Positions 27,201-39,443 of a stretch of DNA of 62,000 nucleotides are shown in pieces. Within the stretch, counting starts at the first letter, position 1. The number at the start of each line of letters is the position of its first letter. The translations under genes were made by a program, and so were the position numbers. The stretch is from Glandiceps talaboti. Its lineage: Eukaryota > Hemichordata > Enteropneusta > Spengelidae. The stretch is from NCBI RefSeq assembly GCF_964340395.1, contig NC_135569.1, positions 11,741,019 to 11,803,018 of the forward strand, given 5' to 3'. The notes beneath the pieces were generated by a model. That model had not been told where the DNA came from, ran no database searches, and saw only the letters and a program-made list of their open reading frames with translations.

Positions 27201-30200
27201 GTATACACATATCATTGCCACATTGACAATGTTACCCATTATTGTCAATATACTATCTAACAGGGGTCAAAGGAGTCTGAGTTCATCAAATGACCTACTT
27301 CACAGCTATCTCTCCAGTAAATTAGGTTTTGTAGGGTAACTCACAATAACCAACATGTATAACACACTGTGCTTGGTTTACAAAGAGAACTGCTGATTGT
27401 AGCATCTATTTTCAAATCACAATTTACCTTCTACTTTGATTTAATCAACATATACATTAATTATTATTTATTATTATTATTATTTTAATTTCTTAGAAAA
27501 CGCACTACACATACGTCACAGTGCGATGTACAGAAACTCTAAAAAGAATATGCAAAATTTAAAAATACAAAGTGCAAGTGGTAGGGTAAAGAACACACAG
27601 TCCTGCGGTGAAATAAATGAACAGCAAAGCAAACACGAATCAATGATAGTACATATTAAAAAGATAGGTTTTCAAACCGCGTTTAAAAGACTCTTAAAAT
27701 TACATATGAACTTTAATAATTGTCTACTTTTCTGTTGATCTTGTAAACTTTGTCCATTCACATGGACACACATTGTTTGTTTGAATGCACACAAAAAATG
27801 TAAGTTAACAATGGTAATTGTGGGTATGTTGAATATTTCTAGGTCATGCCGACAAAACTGTTGATCAACACAGTTTATACATACAAAATCGTTATATGAA
27901 ATGTTCACTGAACTGGAATTTGCAATAATTCATACATGAATGGCACATTTCAATTCATTTCCTCAACAAGTCTCAACATGTAGTCACTTTGTACTTCTCT
28001 ACAGTGATTCAAACAGAGAAAAATATCAACTCCCTGTCCACATAAAGTCAATTTATAATTTAGTACACAATGAACGATTTTGTTAGCTTTTTGCCAATTA
28101 CCAATATCCACATCCATTTCATAAGCTTTATTTTATAAAAGTGATAGTATGAAAACAGACATAAATGATGAACTACAGTAAATACAATCAAATATTGCAC
28201 ACATATATTTTGAGTTGCTAGCAATATTGAAATGGTTACTATAGAAACTTACTACTTACCACATCAAGAAAAAAATCCACATGTGGTCTTTTATAAACAA
28301 AAAATCGGACAGGATGTCCATCTATTGCTACCTGTGAAGAGTAAAACACAGTAATTATATCAAATGAAATGACAGCACCCTGTGATTTATGAGTGTCTGT
28401 GTGGTGTACTCAAAGAGTTTTTGCTTGAATACTTGTGGTGTTCTCTGTGTCTCATGCTTTCATTAGCAAGGCAAGTGGAGCCCCAAAACACTGCAAGCGT
28501 GAGTACAGATACTCCTGAGTACCCACAATTGTACTCACACGGTACGTAATGAGGTTCGGTTATTATATATGAAATGCGAAAAGGGAAATTTTGTCAAATT
28601 ACACCGATGCGTCCATATGATTTCACATACAAGGAATGCTCTGATATTCATCTACATACAGGTAGGCAATGTCATTGGTACTGTCACTGCAGTGTAAATA
28701 CCAGTACATGTAGTTGACTACATCCACACCTATGTAATTAATCAACAAGTACATACACCTATTGTGTACAATAACACTATCACTTCAATACTGCAACCCT
28801 AGATATTTTTCTCCACTAGAAAATATTCTGTTTTACAGTCTTCAGCTATTTCTCAAATTTTTTTTTTCACTAATTACAAGATTGGTATATTGTGTTCATG
28901 TACAAGAAGGCATTTTATTCTACCTTTATTCAAATTTTGCCCAAGGACTTAAACTATTGAGAGACAATGGCAGTAACAAGGCTCAAACCTGCAATCTGCA
29001 GACTCCAAGCCAGCCATTCTGACTGTTCGACTATCATGATGCCATAATCAGCAATGTACAGATTACAAGCCAGTCACTCTCACTGTTCGAATATCATGAC
29101 TCCATAATCAGGTACTTACCTTGAGTAAAAAATCTGGCGGTGTACCAGGTCGTACTGTGGGTCTAATAACACCATCATGATGTGAATGAATTAATGTTTC
29201 ATCTAAATCTAACACCATTACTTTTCTTTTTACTATACCTGCAAAAAAAAAAGCGATATTCAATTATCAAACATAGATACAATTTAGTTATTGTTGAAAC
29301 TGCACCTACTGTAACGGATGTATTTATTTTTTCGATCAGAAAACCATCAATACATTGATTGAAAATTGTTAAATGCCAATAATTTAACATTGTATATCTG
29401 TTCATTATGGGTTGATTTATCCAAAAGTAACATAGTAACGAGTGATCATGTTGAACTAGTAATCGTGTTAGGAACACTGGTTTTAGGGTGCGGACCCAAA
29501 AATCAATTTGATTGGATTTATCTACAATACTATATGTAAACAACTACACAAATATATTTACCAACATGTGATTCAACACTGTTCAGGATGTACAATATTA
29601 TGAATAAGTCATTACAACTAACAAAACAGTTTTTGAGAACTATTAAAGTTACAGCTAGTGCAGCCTATATGGTACGTTCTTTTATGTTGTCAAAAATTAT
29701 GAGAGTCAAGAAACACTCTTCTTTCAAGTGGAATGTAGAAATCGTAAGGCCATAAAAAAGAGAAAGAATTGTTTCCGGTCAGGACATTTTGTCTAAACTG
29801 GTGTGACGTCATTTAAAAAAAAAAATTATTCTCAATAAACCTGTCACTAAATCTACTATTTATGACAGTTAATGTTCTTTTTATTTAGTACTTTAGAGCA
29901 AGTGTGTATATGGGGCAGATGTCATTTGCTTGTTTGTGATTGGCTCTGCAGTTGTCTTCACTGAAGTAGGGAGGGTTATTTTTGTGTTTTCCCCCAGATC
30001 TGCATACTGCATGGCCAAAGGCTGGACAAACATGAAGAAAAAAAAGACCGATGTGAGGGTATTTAAGTGATGCAGGTGCTGACCAGAAACAATTCTTTTT
30101 TTTTTTGGTCTAAAACAAATCTTTCAGAATTTTCCATTTTTCAAACATTAACCCTTTCAGGACTAGAAACTTTCCCGCCAAAATTTTTGTACAAAAATTC

Positions 30201-33200
30201 TTGTTTCTCTGTAATTTTTGGAAAAAGATCAACTTTATTTTAGACCAGAATTCAAGAAATATTACTTCCCAATGAAGTAATATTCTTAAATTTTAGAAAA
30301 TGTTCTTACAATCAAGTTTCTATTTATTCCAATGTCGTCTCTAGGAATGAAAGGGTTAAACTGATAACATGATCACCATAATTTATACTTACTTAGCCTA
30401 TGTCTTGATAATGGTGAGAGAGGTAGCAGATCGTATCGAACTGTTTGATGTTGAATTATCTGAAATTACAACAACACAAATAATGTTACTCTTTCCTACA
30501 CACAAGCAAGTAGATACATATATAGAATATTTTCAAATTCATCAAAGGAACAAACAGTAAGGGGTGAGATCAATAGATCAATGTAGGATAAAAAACTAAA
30601 TTCCTACATTTGTATACTAAGGTCTCAGACCCCCCCCCCCCCCCACCAACCACCCCCCACCCCACCCACCCACCTACCCCCTTTTAACTAAATTGACCAA
30701 AATTGAAAATCAGTTTAAAATCAGTATGTAGAATTATGTAGTGCTATGAATATAAAGCCAGTATGTAGTGAGTAAAGAATAGTTCTATTGTTGACACTTT
30801 AATTTATTTTAGTGCCATGCATTTACTATACAGCAAAAATTCTTCCATATCTCAATTTGACATTTTTAAAAGCAATACTTGTATTTAGGGGTACAAAACA
30901 TCAATTAAAAGTAAAATCAATTTTGCAGGATGAGAACTAAAATGGCTCAAACCCCAAAGTGAAAGAATTTAGTTTCTTTATCCTACATTGAAATATTGAT
31001 CTCGCCCCTGTAACAAAAATAAAGTCTATATTACATAACAGGTACCGTACATGTATAAATTGTTATATATGAGCAGTGAAGGACATTAGGAGGAGAAAAT
31101 ACAGCTAGAAAAACACAGGATTATATGTAGTATGCAAATGTACAGGCAGAGATGGAACCTAACTGTACTGGCATAGGAACATTTCTAACACAAAGATATT
31201 ATGGTATACTATCTCAGGGATGTCGATAATAGCTAGTAGTTGACAAAAACAACTGCCTACGCCACAAATTTTAGCCAGTTAGTTAATTTTTCAGGAATTT
31301 GTATTCAAAAATTTATTTTTTGTCAACCACTATTGTCTATATAGTGTGTATATCACTGGTTTCCTCCATGTACATAACCGCCTATGTGTATTTTCCAATT
31401 TTAGTACTTTTAAAATTAGCTACATCTTAGTTCAAATTTAAAGGTTACTTCTATAACGTTTGAGGCCCTAGCTATTGCATTTTTCGTTTTGGTATAAAGC
31501 TGCAATAATGCTTCTGTGGATAACGTACATTTTATTTGTCAGGACGACACAAGATAATATTGAAGAGGTTTTAAATCCCAGTTCCAACAAAGCAACCTAC
31601 ATTCCCAGATACACAACACAGAGAGTGATAAAAATAGCCTATTGAGTTACTTTTGTGAAATCTCTGTTTGTACATGTACTTCTAAATCATTGATCCCAGT
31701 GGTACATGTATAGGCGGCCAACACAACAGCTGACATACAAAATCTAGGGTTACACAAAGGTTGATAAAAATGGCGTATTGAATTACATTACCCCTTGTAT
31801 CGCAAACCAAATGAATTTTGATCTCGTGAAAACTATGTCAGTTATGAAAACTACGTTCATGAAATAAAGTACTTTCCCAGTCCTTTGTAATCTAACATAG
31901 ACATACAGCTCTCCTTCAAAAATGACAGCGAACATACATGTACATGTATATGTATGTACTATTTCCAGACATGGTAATCTAACACAGATGTACATGTACA
32001 GTCCACCTCTATCAAGGAGTAACACGGTACATGGCTTTCCAGACACTGTTATCTGACACAGATCGCAGGTCTTGAAATTAGCAGAAGTGCAGGGCACATT
32101 ATAGACTAACATTGTACAGTGTACAACCTGGACCACCAAATTTAAAAGGAAGTACGTGTAGATGTCTTTTAGACAAATGGACATCAATAGAAACTTGTAC
32201 ATGTAGCAGTTCACGTTCAGACTACATCTGACAATCAAGCATGGTAGTTTGAGCCCTCGGATGTACAGTTCTCTTTGAAATATGACAAAGAGTTCATATC
32301 CAGCCTCTCATATCACAATGTATTGTAATTCCCAGCGTTGTGATCTGTCATCTCAGTAATCTAGTCTGCACGCCGGACTAATCTGACACCATTTACAGAG
32401 AGTTAAGCTTGCCTCCTTCAAACATATTTTTATCTCAGTAATCTAGTCTGCACGCCGGACTAATATGACACCATTTACAGAGAGTTAAGCTTGCCTCCTT
32501 CAAACATATTTTTAGCTAACATTTAGTTAAGCTTGCCTTTCTCTTAGAAACACAAAGCATTCACACCCCCCCCCCCCCACCCATAAGCAGACAGCCATGT
32601 CAAGTTCTCCTCCAAAAAACAACTCAGTAAAATTCCATCGTTGAGGCCCCTCAACCTGCACATACATAGTTTGACATCTTGATGTCCACTTTTGAATATT
32701 ATTATTAATATTAATGTCAAACTCCTGTTTCTAGATGTCCAAGGGATGATCACAGAATGTCACACAAGCTCAATAAGCGAACATCGTTGGTTGGACAAAA
32801 CCTCCCCCCTAAACAAACCTTCACAAGTGCGACATCACACATTTATTTATGATGTAAACCAAGATGGAAATTGTAGCGGTCACATCGGTACCACTACGAT
32901 CGATGCAATGTAAAAACATAATGGTAAACACATCAAAATACTACCATAAACCCAGCACTGTATCTCACATTAGAAGTAAATTTTTTATCACCTTATCAAC
33001 ATCTCAGTAGTAAATACAGAAGCATTTATCATTGAAGGCGTGAGTTTTTGAAACTTGGTTAGAAGTGCGAAAATGAAGTTCAGCAATTGCACTGGCGCCA
33101 GACCCCCTCCCCTTAAACGAAGTTCACTTAAGTTTGTGTGACAATGTGTGATCGCCCCTAAAAACACACAGAATACTAATTATGCTTTAAGGTAAGATGT

Positions 33201-36200
33201 GCCTCCTGGACAAATGTTCTTCAAAAGTAAAGTACCGTTCGCCAAACTTTGCCATATGAAAACTTCTTCCCTGTCTCTTTGAAATAAAAAAGAAATTTGG
33301 GGTTTCACCATCTTGTTTTCAAGGAACTCGACAATCAAGTTATCACAGTACTCAGTGGCCATATTGAATTCTAAACTTACTAAATTTTGGTAGAATTTTG
33401 ACAACCATGATTTAAAAATCAATCTTTTTTTATTGATTATAACTTTTGTAATTTTTAGTTTTCTTGAACAAAGTAACAGAAAAATATTTCAAGAGTTTCT
33501 TTCCCAGGCACAGTCTACGTTCTTGTGTTTTACAAACAGAAAACATTTGTCTGTAGTAACCAAACACTTATGTGAAGCTCTCCTCTTTAAAAACACTGTG
33601 TGAAGGTCACCTCTGTGGTGCAAACATTGCAACAAGATGACCTCTCTGACCTTAGGAGGTAGCCATCTACAATTACACGACCTGTCCTCTACGGTCACGT
33701 AAACATCACACCACAGTACAATAGAGATAGTTCTCATTAAACAAAGGTCTCTAGCTACCGCGGTATTCTATTTTGGTTGGCTATTGTAGAAATATTAGCT
33801 AGGTTATCACATCAACACATCCTGTCCTACATCTACTGTGCATATATACACACGCTGACAGCGAGAAACTATTTTTCTAGAGATGCCTGTGATCAAAACT
33901 TCCTTTATCATAATAGTGGGCAGAAAAGTTTTTTTACTCATCAACTATCAAACCATTTGTTCACGTACACACATAGTTTAGTTTCGGCTGACCGTGTTCC
34001 GATTTTATGCGTTATCTTCACGCATTATGTCTCGTCTAGTAGCAAGGAGTAGGAGAACACAAAATGTTGGTGCATCCAAATAAATCGTTGTGTCTCAGTG
34101 ACAGGTTAAATTGGCTAAGAGGGTACACTACTTATTACTTAGTCTGTAAGGTACGCCGTGATGGGGCGCCCTCACACATCAGTCGACCTCTACCAGGCTG
34201 GTGAGAGTGAAATGTCACGACGTATCTTACAGTCTACTTATTACTATATTCCAGTGTTTTGTTGACACAAGTAATAAAACCTTTAGTTCCCAGTCATTAG
34301 TGTACAGGTAGTCTGGATGCCAACATGGTCTAACTACGCGAGTGAAAGCGTAAATCGTAACGACACTGTATAGGAACTAGACTAGTGTACCCAGGCTATC
34401 CGTGGTGCTGAACCTCACGATTCAAAGCCATAAATAACCTCTAGTCTAGACTACAAGTTATTTTACCAGGGTTCCTTACTAGTGTTTTTTCTTAAGGGCA
34501 GTAAATAGGTAAATTGTAATTGAGTTCCCAAGACATGTTAACATGGTTCCCCAATATCATCATGGTACATGTATATGTATAGAAACTATGTCAGATTCCC
34601 CACTTCCTGTTACCGGAGCTCCCAGCCCCTAGCAAAAACAGTGTACTCATTGTAAAGTCTCTATCGTATAACTACCGATACATACACGTATGAAAGTTAC
34701 ATTTATGCATCGTCGCAAACCACGGCCTGTTTTACGGCAACGTTCTTAACGAGCCTCCCACAGGAGGCTATATTATATATTTCGAAATGTAGTGGTAGAA
34801 ATAATAACTCTGGTTTGTGAGAATGCCTTTATGTTAATTTGTCAACTATTATCAACACACCCGTTACAAAGCATTTTTTTCTGTTTCATTATCTACAGCA
34901 TTGTAAATGAATAGAACGGTTTACATAATGGAAAGGCAGAACTGGTGAAAACTTTTTTTTGCGATAAGGAAAATAATCTAATATGTGCTGGCATCAATCA
35001 TATTGTAAATACTTGTGTGTTATTGACTTTTGTAAAATTCAACCATCAAAAGTAAAACAACAGTGCACAGCCACTCTCTCCCACTCCCTTCCCAATCCCA
35101 ACTATTGACAATAATACTAGATGCAAATATCACATTTTGTATAACTGTAAACATCACTGCAAACATTTACAACTGCAGTATATGATAGACTTTACAAAGA
35201 CAGATGTATGGCTTAGCAGTTTAAGTGTATTTAACGATAGACCCTGGGATCGTATGGCTTAGCAATTTAAGTGCATTTAAACAACAGACACTGGGATCAT
35301 ATGGCCTAGCAGTTTACATGTAAATATATTTAACGACAGACTTTGGGATCGTATGGCTTAGCAATTTAAGTGTATTTAACAACAGACCCTGGGATAATAT
35401 TCACATGCCAGGGTCTATCATTTAACATGGAGGTAGAATAGTGCAGTGTGTCAATGTCTATAATTTAGCATGGATGGAGGCTGATTGTAATTCTACCCTC
35501 CATGGATTTAGCAAATGAATCCTTCCTCTTTCACATGCATTGCATTTTATTTACCTAGCATTGTTAGTTGAGTAGAATGACTTTTCCTGTAGGAAATTTG
35601 CATACAACTGTTATGTAAATTACCTACATGCATTTTGTTAGGTCTATGGCTTAGCACTGTATGCAAGTTATACCACAGCCCATTCATCATTATGGACTTT
35701 GAAGGCTTATTTATTACATAACATAAATGGAGACACTTCATGGTTATACTTGAGAAAAGCTAACAGAGTACAGCTGTATGTGTGTCATGAATAGCAAGGT
35801 CGAAGTAACCTTGACTGTTTGCTTGGCTGTTTTATGAATGGAATCTGATCCCTAAACATAACTGTTCCTCATAACATTTGCTCAATGAATCAAATGTTGC
35901 TGGGCTGTACAGGATTCTGATGTCCTACTGACTACAGCTACATTGTATGTCTAGACTCTAGGTAAACAGGTTTTGGTTGTATGTGGTGCTGTGAGTGTTC
36001 TGTGACTCTGATGGTTCTCATTAACAGTGTAGTGTACAATGTACACATAGGTGATGGCTATCACAGTCCCAGATATGCACTGTAGACGGTCTATGTATGT
36101 AGAGACCTTTCTGTAGTACAAAAATGTACTGTGGGAGAGACAGGAAACCATCTAACCACAGATTAAGGGGTTGGGTACGTCTGAATAACTGTATCAGGAT

Positions 36201-39200
36201 ATAACTTTATCAGAATAGTAGGCTATATATCGGATTACTTTCATAAGTTACATTTCAGGAACATGGTGTGCATACATATTTTTTTATATCAGGTTTGGGA
36301 TATGGGTAATGGGACTGGGAGGTGGGAGAGCTACTAAAAACTTGCATATCTCACTCCCCCTCCCCTTGTCACTTTGGTGGGGCACTACCTTAAAAACCGT
36401 GGGAAATTGAGATACAGCTTTTTTCTACTCACTGTCAGCAATTAACAAATGAATTCCACAAAATTGACGACCCAGTTACCTTGCAGCATTTTATATGTAG
36501 AGGGGAAAAAGAATAGATGTGAAATCTGTTTTCATCAACATGTAATTAGTTGTTGTAAAGGCGAGACATCCTTTGATTGCCCATGACCAATAACTCTTAT
36601 GTAAGTTCTTTGTATTTGCCATCTTGCAATTCATATGTTGTAACTTGTTGAAAACAAGCCAATGGGTCAGTGGAGGTTCACGAGGGGTGCTGTGTAATTC
36701 TAATGAATTCACATGATAGGTCAATGTTAGTTCACGAAGGGTACTAGCACCACAAGTGCTTATAGTCCCTGAAGTAATGAGGTGTATGAAGGAATTCAGT
36801 GGGTGTTGTTTCACTGATATGTAAATGAAGAGTGTTATGTACTTAAGAAAATTCACTTACTGAATCATAAGTACTTGTAAGTTAGGTGTAGTCATGTTAA
36901 TCTAAAACAGTGTTGAAATTAACAGTTGACAAAGTACATCAGGAAATAAAGCCTCCATCCTACAATGTCATCATATCACTCCATTCCGTGTCATCTGAGG
37001 ATCTAGGAAGGACACTCTATGCCTCTAGGGCCTAATAAAAAAATTCTTTGGTTCCTGCTACCCAACCCCACCTAGTTTTTCACGATGACCCGAAACTTTT
37101 TTTTCTCTACGCTACAGAAACGAATAAAAATTCGCGAAAATTGTGAAGTCTTGCAAGAAATAGTGGATGTGGAAACTGACATCACACAAGACACTCACAT
37201 ATGAAAAAAAAATATTTATACAAAAAATAAAAAAATAATCTACCTACCCCACCTATTCTAAAACCGAGTGTAATCGGAACCACACAATTTGTTTTGTTAG
37301 GCCTAAAACTTAAAAGCTAATGTACTTTTAGCATTAGTCAATCTCAAGAATATATGGAGGGTATATTTTGTGACGTTATGTTGATAATAACACTGTTAAC
37401 ACATACATTAGTAGGATTCAACCAAAGGATATAGTATTATATGTAGCTCATCTCACACCACAGTGGTCTGAGAGCTCAGTTAGCATTTGACATTTCTGCA
37501 CATAGCTACTAGGTACAAGATGAATTTAAAACCAATGTGTCAACGTTAGTATTTGTAAATAGCCAACATCCCTGTACATTTAAAGCACAGTACATGAAAA
37601 GCGCCATAATTTTACACCATCTGTGGTACTACTCTACATACAGTGAACATTCAACTAAGTCAATGCCAATAACAAGGGTATATATACTGTAGTGATATAT
37701 GTCAAGGGTAGATGTAGGGTTCTGTCAGTGTGAATTGACACATCTGCTTTGTATCTAAGCACACACTGTGTTTACTTATCAAACCAGTGTGATTGGCAAG
37801 CTGTCACTGGACTCCATTTTTATCTTGTTATACATGTAACCATAGACCCTTCACCAACTCGGGTCTATGTTATAACCCATACCCTTACATTTTACAGTCT
37901 CTATGTTTACTAGTTAGCGGATGACATGTGTAAAATATCCATAATATCACCATCTGTAACCACTGTATTTATTCTGATGGTATCTCGGTCACATGATACA
38001 TTATGTGTAAATATTGCTATATCATGTGACCACTACATCCGATGTGTGGTATCTTCAATGGTCATATGTAAACTCCACCATCTATAACCACCTCAGTCAT
38101 ATGTAAATACCACTATACACATGTATGTGACCACTACATTCAATCTGGTGTCTCAGTCACATGCACATGTACAAATACCACCATCTGTAACCACTTCTTA
38201 TAACCTGACAGTCCCCACCCATATGTTCACAATGATAGGGTTATAAACATGTCATATGAGGGCAACTAATTACTATGTATCAGGTGACCACTTCATATGA
38301 TACAACCTCCACTATTTATTTACAACAAATGATTAAACATACAGTAGTTACCATTGGTGTTATAAAACAATTAACTGAGATAGATTGGGTAAACACTTTG
38401 GTATTTCATTGTTACTTGGGTGTATGATAATAGTTCTTCATAGAAAACGTGATATGCAATGGTTTTATTTCAGTTTCACCTGTTCTATTAATATCACTGA
38501 ACTAACACTTTTGGCAAACATCCAAGTATTTGATCACCACATGACACACATACGTGCATGACAAGAACCCGTATTCTGGTATATGACGGTGCAATTACAT
38601 GAAAATGGTGCAACAATAATGGCATTGAAATGCTCGATTCTCAGTTTCAACGTGTGGTTTTGAAAAGCTAGCTACACTTGTACTTGTAGGAACTTGAAAA
38701 CTCGTATGATTGTCAAACATTTCAGATAACGGGTTGATAAAAAACTGATAGGAAACAAGATTTCCTCCTGTCAATCAAAATGTGGAAACTTGCTATGTTT
38801 TGGAATCGGCCAGACACCTTCCTCCTATGTCATAAATTTTTAATGACGCTTCGTCTTACTTCACATAAATTTCCTCACACTAAACCAACGAGGCCGCGCC
38901 GCATGGCACTTACTTACACTTGTTTTACAGTACACGTTCACGGTAAACATAATTATTAAGTAAAGCAAAAACAAAATCTGTACACACATCAAACACTCCA
39001 TCTTGTTCACAAGGTGGCGTGATCGAGTGACATTTAAGAGTCCAGTTCAGAACTGGGTTCAACACACTTCTGTTTGCTGTTTGTATCGTGAAATTCGATC
39101 ACTTCCATTCATTGCAAACGTACGGTCCTTTCTCAGTGACCTTCCACTTGGCGAGTGACACGGAATGACATTTCATATATCCTTGAATTCAAATGTCATC

Positions 39201-39443
39201 GCATCTAAACCTAATCGCCTAGTACCTCCAACTTGCAGTTAACTGCAATGGTTGTTGTGATATGAAACAACTTTTTAAGAGGTGAGAATTCGACCCCAAA
39301 CAGGAGAGTAATACACCACTAATAACACGAGATATGACCCTTACCGTTCTAATGTTTTTCCGGAGTAGGTAACATATAAAACTCCATAGTTTGGCAGCTA
39401 GCAAGATCACCGTTCGAAAGCCCATTAGAAGCAGTGTTCGCAT
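24258..39443 (-). CDS. CTDNEP1: CTD nuclear envelope phosphatase 1 (Dullard)
   Basis: Seven exons in transcript order: 39345-39443, 30393-30459, 29120-29238, 28260-28331, 25662-25778, 25252-25363, 24258-24409. All junctions are GT-AG and phases agree, giving 245 aa, close to the size of the vertebrate protein. Exon 1 encodes the membrane anchor ([11 protein letters not shown]...AAKLWSF, hydrophobic residues about 8-29). Exon 2 encodes [17 protein letters not shown]. Exon 3 holds the HAD-type phosphatase motif [14 protein letters not shown] with nucleophile D66 and acid/base D68. Later exons carry [58 protein letters not shown] (D-N motif) and the C-terminus [18 protein letters not shown]. In other animals this serine/threonine phosphatase works with CNEP1R1 at the nuclear envelope/ER to dephosphorylate lipin, and it dampens BMP signalling. 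Intron 1 is 8.9 kb. Every intron examined contains repeats, but the coding sequence is intact. Confidence 0.97.
24529..25097. mobile_element. GTGCCCTCT element with tandem units in inverted halves
   Basis: Lies in CTDNEP1 intron 6. The left half has four direct copies of an approximately 95-bp unit (gtgccctctaatccaatttg, caccaacatttggtgttccc, ctatctcttactatg); the right half (24893-25097) has two copies in inverse orientation. A compound palindrome built from the same units as 7645-7918. Confidence 0.8.
25159..25208 (+). repeat. T-run plus G-rich tract, G-quadruplex-prone
   Basis: Runs of 4-12 G separated by T lie on the plus strand, about 45 bp downstream of the CTDNEP1 exon 6 donor. Since the gene is on the minus strand, the G-rich strand is the template. 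Confidence 0.8.
25440..25660 (-). repeat. Degenerate tandem copies of the CTDNEP1 exon 5 donor region
   Basis: The true exon 5 end (25662) and donor are flanked by catagagggctcactaacct. Three diverged relatives lie beyond it in intron 5: near 25451 (catagagagcacactaatat), 25491 (catagagggagcactgatat) and 25545 (cagagggcacactaaactc). Neighbouring text (tgccatagagg ... catcttctcattt) also recurs. Confidence 0.6.
26623..27199. repeat. 47-bp minisatellite, about 12 copies, CTDNEP1 intron 4
   Basis: Unit ttacaatgttaccttatagt plus acatctactatcactgctac plus aactagg. Homogeneous in the middle, diverging at both ends. Confidence 0.95.
27460..27486. repeat. (ATT)n tract
   Basis: Short ATT run in CTDNEP1 intron 4. 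The rest of 27200-28259 shows no recognisable feature. Confidence 0.8.
28945..29110 (-). mobile_element. tRNA-like SINE head, partly duplicated
   Basis: On the minus strand, 28960-29040 reads ggctggcttggagtctgcag then attgcaggtttgagcc, matching the tRNA-like head of the SINE at 57400-57480. A shorter second copy follows at 29041-29105. Lies in CTDNEP1 intron 3. Confidence 0.6.
29763..30115. mobile_element. TIR element, 'aagaattgtttccggtcag' family
   Basis: Left end aaagaattgtttccggtcag and right end ctgaccagaaacaattcttt are inverted repeats. Lies in CTDNEP1 intron 2. Confidence 0.65.
30149..30361. mobile_element. TTAACCCTTTC-TIR MITE
   Basis: Left end ttaaccctttcaggactaga, right end tctaggaatgaaagggttaa. 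An internal palindrome aatattacttcccaatgaag lies near the centre. Its end is about 30 bp from the CTDNEP1 exon 2 donor. Confidence 0.8.
30559..31011. mobile_element. AGGGGTGAGATCAAT-TIR MITE, 450 bp
   Basis: About 44-bp inverted ends: aggggtgagatcaatagatc ... aactaaattc against gaatttagtttctttatcct ... gatctcgcccct. It carries a C-rich tract (30629-30681). Its left end is 100 bp upstream of the CTDNEP1 exon 2 acceptor in the gene's direction. Confidence 0.88.
30629..30681 (-). repeat. C-rich tract, G-rich in the CTDNEP1 transcript
   Basis: Sixteen or so C residues followed by CCACC/CCCAC runs. The pre-mRNA of the minus-strand gene would carry many G-runs about 170-220 nt upstream of exon 2, enough for RNA quadruplexes. 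Confidence 0.75.
31012..34042. other. CTDNEP1 intron 1, part
   Basis: No exon recognised. Contains an 82-bp tandem duplication (32350-32514), a C-run (32567-32579) and degenerate 'gtacatgtac' stretches. The 151-codon minus ORF at 31783-32238 overlaps such repeats and shows no domain. Confidence 0.5.
32350..32514. repeat. Tandem duplication, 82-bp unit x 2
   Basis: The segment starting atctcagtaatctagtctgc and ending ttcaaacatattttt appears twice with one difference or so. Confidence 0.93.
34043..34126 (-). mobile_element. Single GTGCCCTCT-family unit
   Basis: Inverse-orientation unit: gtaggagaacacaaaatgtt ... aaattggctaagagggtacac. Other copies: 7645-7918, 24529-25097. Confidence 0.65.
34139..34236. 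mobile_element. Short palindromic element
   Basis: Left end agtctgtaaggtacgccgtg, right end cacgacgtatcttacagtct, about 98 bp long. Confidence 0.7.
34311..34452. mobile_element. TAGTCT-TIR MITE
   Basis: Starts gtagtctggatgccaacatg and ends cctctagtctagactac. Related to the short insertion at 56194-56305, whose start tagtctggatgctaac is nearly the same. Confidence 0.65.
34735..34823. repeat. Dispersed repeat, 'aataactctggtttgtgaga' family
   Basis: Ends aataataactctggtttgtg plus agaatg. Copies at 47036-47125 (same text with cttgtgagaacg) and, inverted, at 11692-11760. The segment gcaaaccacggcctgtttta also recurs at 47043. Confidence 0.6.
34824..37024. other. CTDNEP1 intron 1, middle
   Basis: No exon seen. 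A tandem array of about four 60-bp units lies at 35205-35405 (listed). Confidence 0.5.
35205..35405. repeat. About 60-bp tandem repeat, 3-4 diverged copies
   Basis: Each unit has tatggcttagcaatttaagt and gacagaccctgggatc-type text, with insertions between copies. Confidence 0.85.
37025..37310. mobile_element. GGGCCTAA-TIR MITE
   Basis: Left end gggcctaataaaaaaattct then ttggttcc; right end ggaaccacacaatttgtttt then gttaggcc. The left-end text recurs at 5944-5974. Confidence 0.75.
37311..39344. other. CTDNEP1 intron 1, 5' part
   Basis: Degenerate copies of 'atcaccatctgtaaccac...tcacatg' at 37925-38200. Nothing else recognised. Confidence 0.5.

Noticed and set aside
30369-30560. 63-codon plus ORF
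   Set aside because: Shadow of CTDNEP1 exon 2 on the opposite strand; the minus reading matches the conserved protein and has proper splice sites.
31783-32238. 151-codon minus ORF in CTDNEP1 intron 1
   Set aside because: Cys/Tyr/Val-rich translation over degenerate gtacatgtac repeats; no domain and no splice partner.
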